Source: Hirsutella rhossiliensis
Lineage: Eukaryota; Ascomycota; Sordariomycetes; Hypocreales; Ophiocordycipitaceae
Direction of reading: 5' to 3'
Assembly: GCF_020360975.1 (NCBI RefSeq)
Contig: NW_025408702.1
Span: forward strand, 1-43,360
DNA length: 43,360 nt
Positions within the stretch are counted from its first letter, which is position 1. Every line of letters starts with the position of its first letter. The notes under the pieces were generated by a model. The model was not told the origin of the DNA. It made no database searches and was given only the letters and a program-made list of their open reading frames with translations. Positions 33,001 to 42,542 of the stretch are shown in pieces. The position numbers and the translations under genes are program-made.

Positions 33001-34750
33001 ATCCTTATTTAATCCCTTTTCTAAAAGATGATTATTTCCTTTTTTATAAAGTTATCTTCCCTTTATAAGAAGGTTTTTTCCTACTTTATAAAAGGCTATC
33101 TTCCTTCTTTATAAGAGGGTTATTTTTCTCTTTTTTTAAAGAAGAGTTATTACCTTCTTTATATATAAGTTCCCTTTATAAATAATTATCCGGGACCTTA
33201 TTTATAGAAGGTAAGGTATTAAAGTTAAAGTCCTTAAGGTCTTCTTCTTTAATTTTCTATAAATTTATTTTCTAGGATAATATCTCTAGAAATTATTACC
33301 TTTCTTTTCGAAAAGTTATATATTTTATAAGCATTTTTAGTATAGCTTATAATAATACCCTTATAAGCTCTTATTTCTAGCTTATTTAAGGGTCTTTATT
33401 TTTATAATAAATAGTACTTCTAAAGGTCTTAATTTTCTTTAAGTCTTTTAAGGCTATAGATTTATATTCCTTCTTTTTTATAGTAGTTTAGAAGCTTATT
33501 TAAGAGTAAGGGGTCTTATTATATAAATAAGCTACTATTAAAATATCTTATCCCTATATCTAAAAAGGATATAAAAGAGGTATATTTATTATAAGTAAGG
33601 GTCTTTATAGGGCCCTAAATATTAATAGTAACTTTATTAAGGTAATTATATACTTTATTAGGTAGGGATTTATTCCTTTTATTAGTTACCTTTACTTTAA
33701 TATAAGCCTTATATTCTTTTATTTTTATAATATCCTTCTTAAGGATAGTTATATCCTTATTATATCTTTTAAAGGTTTTTAATAAGGCTTTAAACTTATA
33801 TATCCTAGCCTTAAATACTATAAATAAAGGTTAAGGTCCTTTATATTATTCCTTATATTATTAATATTATATAGGAATGTCTTCTTCTTTAAGAAAGGAA
33901 TTTCTAAAAAGAAGATATAAAGGTTATCTTACTATTTTCCTTTAAATATAATATTAGCTCAGTTATCTAATAGGAAAATTTCCTAGCTATTAATAAAGGT
34001 ATAAGTATTTTAAAAATACGATTAGCTTATAATATTTACCTTTAATTTAGGTATAAAAAGGCAGTTTCTTAGGCTAAATAGCTTTTTATTATTTAGAAAT
34101 CTAAAAAGAAGATTTCTATAGCCTTTAATAACTATATAGATGCCTTTCCTAATTAACCTTAGTAAAGATAGTTTGAAAATTAATAAGGAATTTCTCTAAT
34201 ACTATATACCTAGTAGTACTAGTATCGTATATAAAATTATAGAAATTTCTATTCTCTAAGGTTTTATAAGGATTTCTTTTCTTTTACCTTATATATAAGG
34301 TCTTTAATTCGAGAGGAATTTAAAGGTCCTATTTACCTATTATTAAATACGGCCTTTTAAGGATATTTAAAGAGATATATACCTTTACTTCTTCTTCGGA
34401 GCTTTTATAACCTCTAAGGGTAAGAGGAGGAATAGAAAAATAGATTTCTAGTTCTTTATCCTTTTAATTATCGGTTTCTATTTTTTCTGCTTCCGATATA
34501 TATAGAGAAAAGGGATTTTTCTTCTTCTTATCGACGTAAGAGTCTAATTTAATAGGATTTCCTTCTATAAAAGGTTTTCTAGGCCTCTTAGAAGGTATTC
34601 CTTTATTTTAACTTTTTAAATTTTTAGAAAAGCCTTTAAGGCCTTTTCCGGGTAAAGATAGTAGTAATCTTTAACTAAATACCTTTCTTCTTATAGTAAG
34701 TATATTATAATATAATTTTTATTTTTTTCTAGGGCTTCTTAGTAAAGAAG
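33000..34750 (-). pseudogene. Copia-B integrase region (by position)
   Basis: Between gag and reverse transcriptase on the minus strand. I could not place the zinc-finger or DDE residues with confidence because of the stop density. The call rests on the Copia gene order, on the similar length to Copia-A, and on an acidic Glu-rich stretch at its RT-proximal side. Confidence 0.4.
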
Positions 34751-34859
34751 GCTTACTTAGGGGGAATTTCTAGAAACTTAGTCCTTTTAAATTTATCTAT
34801 AAGACTACTAAAGAGAGAGACTCTAGATTAAAAGCCTTTAAGTTATTTCGAAGAGCTTA

Positions 34860-35340
34860 CGTTATATTACTTATATAGCTAGAAAACAAGCCTAAAAGGC
34901 TATTTAAATCTAAGCTATAATAACTACTTCCGAATTATAATATTCTATGCTTTTAGCTCCTTAAATTCTTTTACCTTATTTAAGTAGCCTTAAGGATTCG
35001 AGATCCTTTACTAAAGTATTAAAAGCTCCTTTATAAGTAAGTAATTTAAAGTAAAGTAAATAGGGTTATATAGGTTTTTTAACCTATCCTATACTTCTTT
35101 AGTATTTATTATATACTTTATTTAGGTTAAAGGACTATCTTAATATAAAGAAAAATTAAAGTAAGTGCTTTTTATCTTTAAGTAATTTTCTTACTATATA
35201 GTAGTAGAAAGCTTCTCCAACTAAAAGAGCTTATATTTAAATAGCCTAGAAGGTATAGTTAAAACTACCCTTAAGTTTAGTAAATTCGAATATATCCTAA
35301 AGCCTATTATAGATAATTCGAGGTCGTATAGTTAGTATTA
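34860..35340 (-). pseudogene. Copia-B gag remnant
   Basis: The minus-strand frame reads KLKGSFNYTF at about 35250-35280, followed by a KALLV-type segment, corresponding to the Copia gag start KLxGxxNYxxW...RxxALL. Further on come QFFFILRQSFNLNKVYN (near 35100-35150) and YLLYFKLLTYKGAFNTLVKDL (near 35000-35060, stops read through). It lies directly after the primer site. No knuckle was recognised. Confidence 0.65.
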
Positions 35341-35371
35341 GAATTTCGAAGTTATTACCTAACTTATAAAG

Positions 35372-35388
35372 AAGCCGGGCTTATAACC
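35372..35388 (-). other. Copia-B primer-binding site (half tRNA-iMet type)
   Basis: The minus strand reads GGTTATAAGCCCGGC directly after the 5' LTR, the same half-initiator-tRNA complement as in Copia-A with one RIP change. It shows that two unrelated LTR sequences use the same primer. Confidence 0.7.
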
Positions 35389-35970
35389 TATGAAGGTATA
35401 AGTAATAAGCGTAGGATTAAGCAATTAATAACTTAAGCCGAAAGAGTTAAAGAAGTATAAGGTAGGATTTCGTCTAGAATTTATAACGAGTATATAAGGG
35501 CTAAATAATATATTAAAGCGTTATAAAAGATACTTATAAACCTACTTATTCTATCTACTACTCTAGGAAATCCCTTGTCTTTTATAAACTATTGCTCGTC
35601 TACTAATAAACTAATTAGTTAGATTTCTAGTATAATCTATAGTACTTAAGCTCTATCTATAGTATATCTTCCGAACTTAGTAGGTAGTTTAATTATAACG
35701 TAATAGTTAACGTAAGACTATAGGTTCTAGTATAAGTAGTAGATTTAACTAGAATGTTCTATACCCTACTTATTCTTATATCGTAGATATCTTTAAAACT
35801 ACTAGGCTAAAATAGGTAATAGGGTAACCGTTCTACTTATAATTAACCTATATATCTTATATATATTTTTATTTATTAGGATAGGCTTATCTTAACCTAC
35901 TTCTCTAAAAGGAAGGTATAGATATTTAGTAGAGGTCTTTATCTTTAAGGGTTATTCCTTAGACTATTTT
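35387..35970 (-). repeat. Copia-B 5' LTR, truncated by Gypsy-3
   Basis: Matches 30194-30770 of the left LTR closely, then stops at the sequence CTTAGACTAT where Gypsy-3 copy 2 starts. The remaining ~110 bp of LTR are not found at the other side within the window, as expected if Gypsy-3 copy 2 continues past 43360. Confidence 0.8.
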
Positions 35971-37089
35971 TAGGTAAGATCGTACCCTTATAAATATTAG
36001 CTATTAAAGGGATAAGACCCTTAGTACTCCTTATTTAACTTACTTCTAAGTATACTTAAAGGCTTTATAAAGACCTTAATTATCTAATAAGGTATCTTCC
36101 TTAGTTATAGTTAATTTAAATTTTTATTTTTCCCTTTAAAGTAAAGGCTACTAGTTACGCGACTTTTAAAGATAAAGAGTATAAAGTAAAGAAATCTATA
36201 AGACTTATATTTATAACCTAAAACCCTTAGAGCTATATATAGGACTAACGATTAAATAATTATATAGTTAATTGCTCTATTAATCCTTAGCTATATACTA
36301 TATATACTTTAAGTATATACCTTTATCTTTATTAAAACTAGTCTTTAAGGCAAAATTATTATTCCGTTTTATTTATATAGCGATAATTAGCTTTATAAAG
36401 CTAAGAATACTTAAAGGGCAATAGTATTATTTAGAAAAATAAAATCTAGGGCTTTAATAATTAAAGTAGTAACTACCTTAATAGCTAGAGTTAGGGCCTA
36501 ATAGCGATAGACTTACTAGGAAATAAATAATTAGCTAATACCTTTACTAGTAGTAAAGGAAAAGTAATAAGCTAATACTAAAACCCTAAGCTATTATTAG
36601 CCCTATAACCCTTAATACTAATAACTTAGTTAAGAAACTATAATCTATATATAATACTTAAAAGATATATAATAATAATAGCATAATCTAAACCGTTCTA
36701 AAACTATATTAAGACCTCTTACTTATATATATACTAATAATACTAATATAGGTATTAATAGGATATAATAACCTTAACCTTAGCTCTCTTTTACTGGTAG
36801 CTTATAAAGAACGCTTACTCCTATTAATAGATAAGAAAGTAAGTAATAAGATAGTTATAATAAGATATCCTTTAACTTTAAAAAGTCTAACTTAAAATTT
36901 TATAACCTTATAATCTATAAGTATACTATATCTAAAAACGCTAGCTATTAAGAGGGATATTTAATCTTACTACTAGTAATATAAATAAAATTAAGGTAGA
37001 TATTAATAAGATTACTAATAGACTTAAAGATATACTCGCAAAAGCTAAGATAACCTTATAAGAAGACTCTACTAACTATAACTCTTACT

Positions 37090-37094
37090 TATTA
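37090..37094. repeat. TSD of the Gypsy-1 solo LTR, left
   Basis: TATTA, repeated at 37555-37559. Copy 1 of Gypsy-3 has the single uninterrupted site (about 17681-17690). Confidence 0.65.
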
Positions 37095-37554
37095 TTATAA
37101 CTATAGTTATATTATAAGAGAGCCGGCTATATTTATATAATAAGGCGGCTCGAATAATAGTTAGGATAGAAGTTACTTAAGCTTAGCTTACTTAGAGCAT
37201 ACGTAAGCTAAGTAAGCCTTATATAGATAGATTACTACTTAGGAGCATAGCTTATAAGTAAGCTAGTAAGCTATAAAAGGATTATAGCTAGGACCGTGAT
37301 CTAAGGATAGTCTTTATAGGTATATAGCTATTTACTTTTACTCCTTTAGATAAATAGCTCTCTAGCTTTTAATATAGATCTTTATTACGATTCTATCTTT
37401 AATTCTAATTACTTAGTTATAGTTTATAGTCTATAACCTTTAACTTATTACTAACGTAATATACTTATTATTACTTAGACTACGCCCTATTATATCTACT
37501 AATATAAACCCCTTAATAGGTTTATCCCTTAGGAATAATACTAGTCGTTATACC
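37095..37554 (+). repeat. Gypsy-1 solo LTR
   Basis: About 460 bp absent from Gypsy-3 copy 1. Its right ~300 bases are the reverse complement of 6911-7203. Ends TTATAAC and GTTATACC lie just inside the TATTA duplication. It is oriented opposite to the LTR at 6911. A solo LTR arises by recombination between the two LTRs of a full element. Confidence 0.8.
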
Positions 37555-37559
37555 TATTA

Positions 37560-38560
37560 GTAAATTTAATAGTAAAAATATAACTAAATTCCTTAAAAGT
37601 TTAAATAAAAGATATATATTAACTATATCTATAGTAAGGATAAAATAAACTAGCTTAAGGTCTATATCTCCTTTATATAAGCCTTACTATTAAAATTCTT
37701 ATAGATAGACTTACTTAAAAAGAAGCGAAAAAGAGACTACTTTAATACTACTATATATATTATTAAATAACTAGAAACTACTAACGACCGCTTAAACTAT
37801 TATAATTAAAAAGCCTAAGACTATTATAAAAGTTAAAATAGCTTAGTTTTTACTTATACTTATAGCGTAAGTATAACTTGATAGCTAGGAAGAATCTATA
37901 GTTTAGTTATACTTTATCTACTATATAATATTAAAGGAGCTTATTATTAATATTATAAAGAGAAATAGAAAGATATTTAAAGTTATCTTAAAACTTTTAT
38001 TTAAAAGCCTTCTATATAATTAATAACTACTTAATACCTCGCTAAAACGTTAATCGATAAGAAATAATATCTAAAGTCTATAATTAAAAGCTTAAAAACC
38101 TAAAGAAAGACTAGCTCTTTAAGGAAATTAATAAAGTAATAAAGGAAGCTAAATTTAATAAAGGTAAAGAAAAACATCTTAAAGAGTTAAAGAAAATAAA
38201 TAAGAAACCTAGATAGCTTATAAAAGAGATCTTAGACTTAATAAAAGCCTTTAAAGATATAAAGATTAACCTTACTTACTAGTAAGAGTAGATATTTAAC
38301 TAGCTTAATAAGTAATAAAAATATATTAGTAATAAAAGCTATTCTTTAAGTTATAGATAAGAAGGTAGCGTAAATACTATTAGATTTTACTACCTATCTA
38401 ATTAATATATATAGTTTTAGGTTAATACTTTTAACTAGCTTAAGAGATACTTCTATTATAATAAAGAAGGATACTACCTTAATAAGTATAAGGTATACTC
38501 TTAGGACTATAAGATTAGATTTATAATATATAAAGTAGTAAATAGGACTTTTTAGACTAG
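37560..38560 (+). pseudogene. Gypsy-3 copy 2 gag with zinc knuckle
   Basis: Same frame as in copy 1. The knuckle at 38454-38498 keeps its spacing: it reads RYFYYNKEGYYLNKYK, that is C-x2-C-x4-H-x4-C with every Cys and the His turned to Tyr, each by one C-to-T or G-to-A change. A Lys-rich segment precedes it (about 38120-38250). The solo LTR ends just before its N-terminal part. This is the clearest zinc knuckle in the window. Confidence 0.8.
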
Positions 38561-39131
38561 CTTAAAGATTATCCCTATATACTATAGATATAAAGTAGAT
38601 CTAAATAAGAAGTTTAATAGACTTATAGATAAAGTCGTCGGAGAAATTATATATAAAAGAATCCCGATCCCTTTAAATTACTTAATTAACTTTATTCCCT
38701 AACTAAGTAAGAGACTTAGTATAAGATATATAGATATAGCTTAATGTATAGAAAATACTAAATTTTAGACCTTAGAGAAAGTAAAGAGTAATATAAGACC
38801 TTATAAAGCTATAATAACGGTTATAAAAGTAGCTAAAGATAATATAAAGAGTAGTTTACTCCTCCTTAAATATCTATAAGGAAAACTTATAGTAGCTTTA
38901 GTATAAGTTAAAGAATAAGATAAAGAATACTATATTAAACCGATTAAGCTTACTTACTTTACTTATAAAGAATTAAATTATAAATACCAAAGTTTTAAGT
39001 ACTAAAAGAAGTTAAGTTTATAACTAATATAATTAGTATAATATAACTAGCTTAAGGACTATCTAATTAATAAACTTTAAAGGTAATAAGACTAAGAAAG
39101 ACGAATTTATTATATAAGAGTAGTACTCTTA

Positions 39132-39136
39132 ATAAG
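39132..39136. repeat. TSD of the Copia-B solo LTR, left
   Basis: ATAAG, repeated exactly at 39830-39834. Copy 1 has the empty site TTAATAAGATACTA near 19700. Confidence 0.85.
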
Positions 39137-39829
39137 TATAAGAATATACCTTTATATTTATATTTTACTATTATAAAGAAATAATAAGTATAGGAGGTTC
39201 TATAGAATAAGGTAGTAAAAAGAGGCTCTATAATATAGTCTAAGGAAATAACCCTTAAAGATAAAGACCTCTACTAGATATCTATACCTTCCTTTAGGAA
39301 AAGGGGGTTAAGATAAGCCTATCCTAATAAAATAAAATATATATAAAATGCATAGGTTAATTATAAGTAGAACGGATACCCTATTACTTATTTTAGGCTA
39401 GCGGTTCCGAAGATATCTATAATACGAGAATAGGTAAGGCATAGAATATTCTAGTTAAATCTACTACTTATACTAGAACCTATAGTCTTACGTTAACTAT
39501 TACGTTATAATTAGACTATATACTAAGTTAGGAAGATATACTATAGATAGAGCTTTTAAGTACTATAGAATATACTAGAAAGCTAACTAAATAGTCTACT
39601 AGTAGAGAGCAATAGTCTAATAAAAGATAAAGATTTCCTAGGAGTAGTAGATAAAATAAGTAAGTTTTATAAGTATCCTTTATAACGCTATTCCTTTAAT
39701 ATATTATTTAGCCCCTTATATACTTATTATAAATTCCGGACGAAATCCTAACCTATACCCCTTTAACCGATCTTTCCGCTTACGTTATTAATTACCCGAT
39801 TCTACGCTTATTACTTATACCTTCTTATA
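39137..39829 (+). repeat. Copia-B solo LTR
   Basis: 693 bp, the reverse complement of 30194-30878, with ends TATAAGAA and TTCTTATA and a perfect 5-bp duplication ATAAG. It is inserted in Gypsy-3 copy 2, which itself lies in a Copia-B LTR, so the family was active both before and after the Gypsy-3 insertion. Confidence 0.9.
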
Positions 39830-40045
39830 ATAAGATACTAGGAAATACCTTTAAAGGACCTTATAGTAATTCCTATAATATATATAAATACGGTCCTTAT
39901 ACCCTTCTACTTACTTAAGTATATATAAGACCTACCTTATATTTAAGTATAGCTTAGTAGCTAGAAAGCTAAAGTTCTAAGCTCCTTAATCGATACTAAG
40001 TTTAAAGGAAACCTTATTACTAAAAGATATATAAACGTATATAGG

Positions 40046-41090
40046 CTTAAAATTCTATTATAAGAGTATTAATAACATGTATACTAGGTCCCTTATAGAT
40101 ATAGTTAGGGGAGAAACTAATCTCTATCTAAGTATAGCTTAGATACTAATCTATCTTTATATTATACTAAATAAAGTCTTAGTCCTCTTTATCCTAAGTA
40201 TACTATTTATTAGAGCCGCGCGTATATTATTTAATTATTCCTTAAGGAATAGCGATATATAAGTTAAATATTAAATTAGTACTATCTAAGTAGTTACGCT
40301 AGTAGTATAAGCTATTAAATAAGAGTTTTAAATAAGGTCGATATAGTAAAATCCTTTTAAACTATAACCTTAATAGTTAATAAAGATATATATAAAAGAC
40401 TAAAGCTTAAGGAGACTATATAAGAAATAGCTACCTAGCTCCTAAGAATTTTTATTTAGGCTTTAGTAATAGAAGTTAAAGAAGATAACTTAAGAGCTAC
40501 CTAATAATTATAGAGAGAACCCTTTATAGATACCCTAATAGCCGAGATTCTCTTACTAAGAGGTAAGATACTTAGTTATAAAGGGGGCGCTAACCAAGTC
40601 CTTAACCTAGCTTATACTAGCGTAAATAAGCCCTTATTAATACTAGTATAATAGTAATTAATTATAGACGAAGGAGATAAAGCGATTCTAGCTATTAGAT
40701 TTAAAATAGTAAAAGAGATTATTAAGGTTATAGTTATAAAGGCTATAGGAGAATTTAAGAAAAATATTATTAGAGCTAGAAAGAAGTTTAGAAAGATTTA
40801 AAAGGTTAAAGTTAAGATAGGGAGAAAACGACCTATTAGATTATATAATCTAAGAGTTAATACTCTCTTTAAAAGAAAAGTAAATAAGATTAACCTTATT
40901 AATAATACTCTATTAAACGGCTCGATACTAAAGGGACCTGAACTAAAAGAAGCTAAAGTTATTAAAATTAAGGAATAAATAAGATGCCTTAATATAACGT
41001 ATATTAAAGCTTTCCTTAGTATTATAAGATACTATTAAATCTAGATTAGATAGTTCGCTATCTTAGTAATACCTTTATAGGCCTATAAAG
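40046..41090 (+). pseudogene. Gypsy-3 copy 2 pol, part upstream of RNase H
   Basis: The plus frame reads VNKDIYKRLKLKETI (40375-40425), EILLLRGK (near 40545) and a basic segment near 40740-40830. It then reaches FLSIIRYY at about 41010-41040, followed by an IxIRxFAIL segment to 41075. This last part matches the RT-RNase H connection of Gypsy elements (FLGxxxYYRxWIxxFAxxAxPL). No YxDD box was found before it. The basic segment is unfamiliar. Copy 1 shares this sequence up to 27673, so the arrangement is old and not a local deletion in copy 2 alone. Confidence 0.6.
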
Positions 41091-41209
41091 AAAGAAGTTT
41101 ATTAAGAATAAAGAGATAATAGTAAAAGTAATAGCTACCCCAAGGAAGCTATTACTAATCTAGTCTTTTAGTATCCCTTAATATTAGCCTAGAAAAAGAG
41201 ATATTATTT

Positions 41210-41560
41210 TATATAATACTAGTCTACTTAGCTAAGGGGTAGTCTTAATATAAATCGTTAATAGAAAGAGGCGCCTTATAAGGTTTAAAAGTAAAACGTA
41301 GTTACTAATAAAAACTAAATATAATATAATAAAGAGGGAGCATAGGGCTATATTAAGTGCGCTTAGGAGACTAAGAATATACTTATATAGTATATATCGT
41401 ATCCTAGAAACTAATATATAGGTCTTAGTCGATTAACTAAAAGGTGCCTTTAAAGATATCCCTAGAGCTATAGTAACTTACTAGATAAGCTATATTTTCC
41501 TCTTTAACTTTACTATATAATACGTCGAAGGTAAGAAGAATAGTATAGCTAATAGACTCT
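41210..41560 (+). pseudogene. Gypsy-3 copy 2 RNase H
   Basis: The plus frame from about 41238 reads VVLI, then NRKRRLIRFKSKT, then KYNIIKREHRAILSALRRLRIYL (stops few), then LETN and VLVD. This matches the Gypsy RNase H pattern GxVLxQ...RRPxRFxSxxxxxxExxYxxxxREhLAvvxALrxxRxYLxG...xxTDxxxL. It degrades the RNA strand during reverse transcription. It is one of the best preserved segments of the element. Confidence 0.75.
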
Positions 41561-42075
41561 TAAGAAAGCCTAAAGGACCTTTTAACGTATTAAATAGGGA
41601 AATAGAAAACGATATTAAAGAATTTATAAGCTTTTACTTAAACGTAGTATAAGGGACTAAGCTATAAAGGACTACTTAAAGGAATTAAGCATAATTATAG
41701 ACTTCCTTTAAACGTTAAAACAGCTAGAGGGCCTTTCTAAATAAGACTATAAGAAGCTATATCTAAAGAGTCTAAATTTTTATATTAAAGATTAAAAGCT
41801 TTAGTGACTTCCTAGAAAGAAAGAAAGGGACTTATACTAGTTATAGACGACCTAAAAATAGAAAAGGATTATCGTAAAGTACTATACGTAAATAGGATAT
41901 AAAGGATAATAAGTAATATATATATTTATAAAGAATAGGCATTAGTAAGCTAGCCTTTAAAATAATATTTATAATATAATCTCTGCCTATAAAGAATACT
42001 AATACTTTATAACTAAGAGACTAAAAGAAGTTATAACCGCGTCCGCGCCTAGCTACCTTATAAGTAAGATTTACT
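41560..42075 (+). pseudogene. Gypsy-3 copy 2 integrase, N-terminal part
   Basis: After RNase H the frame carries YVEGKKNSIANRLLRKP (41519-41570; family form VxGxxNxxADxLSR), and then the integrase zinc-finger region to the solo LTR at 42081. HHCC residues could not be placed one by one. It continues at 42543 after the LTR. Confidence 0.65.
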
Positions 42076-42080
42076 TTAAT
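42076..42080. repeat. TSD of the Copia-A solo LTR, left
   Basis: TTAAT, repeated exactly at 42538-42542. Confidence 0.75.
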
Positions 42081-42537
42081 TCTCGCGAAGAGAGATATAA
42101 GATATATATAAAAATACACGAAGGTAAAATTAAAAGTAAGGGGTCGGATAGGTAGGGCAGAGAGATTTAATTCTTATAGGCAGCAATAAAGGTAAGGAGT
42201 AATTATTATATTGCCTTAATTATCCTTCTTTCCTTTATCTAACGCCCTTTATACCCGTTTAGCATCTTAATTAATAAAGAAGATCCTACTTAAAGAAGCT
42301 ACTAATATCCTTTTAACTACCAAGCTTTTTACCGGTTTTCCCCTCCTTTCTAGCTATTGCCATATCCGTCTTATTTCTCGCCTACCTATATAGGAAGCTA
42401 TCGCTACTTTACTTCCCTTCCCTTACCCTCCTCTCTATACCTCTTTTAGCTCCTTCCTTAAACCTATTTTTAGCTTCCTAGGTCCTCTTACTAAGGGATA
42501 TCTCTAAGAACTACGAAATTAAGCTACATTCATGATA
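42081..42537 (-). repeat. Copia-A solo LTR
   Basis: 457 bp, closely similar to 10723-11185 and 16102-16568, in the same orientation. Ends TCTCGCGAA and TTCATGATA are near-inverted repeats. It splits the Gypsy-3 integrase. The left end is the least RIP-mutated version of the three (CGCG kept). Confidence 0.9.
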
Positions 42538-42542
42538 TTAAT

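Larger units (their letters stand above)
30194..35970 (-). mobile_element. Copia-B: dead Copia LTR retrotransposon, 5' LTR interrupted
   Basis: Minus-strand element with its 3' LTR at 30194-30878, gag at the right, reverse transcriptase near 32220, RNase H near 31700, a half-tRNA-iMet primer site, and a 5' LTR from about 35387 that breaks off at 35970 where Gypsy-3 copy 2 begins. It is more AT-rich than Copia-A and a distinct family, with a different LTR. The 5' LTR lacks its last ~110 bases; these should lie beyond the Gypsy-3 insertion, outside the window. Confidence 0.85.
38600..40030 (+). pseudogene. Gypsy-3 copy 2 frame downstream of gag
   Basis: A plus-strand frame continues with stretches such as FNRLIDKVVGEIIYKRI (about 38610-38662), IPLNYLINFIP (38670-38700) and KVKSNIRPYKAIITVIKVAKD (about 38780-38840). 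By position it should include the protease. No DTG/DSG box could be identified. It is interrupted at 39137-39829 by the Copia-B solo LTR. Confidence 0.5.

Noticed and set aside
42081..42537. Copia-A solo LTR as the 3' LTR of Gypsy-3 copy 2
   Set aside because: Gypsy-3 integrase coding continues on its right side (42543 onward) and a TTAAT duplication flanks it, so it is an insertion.
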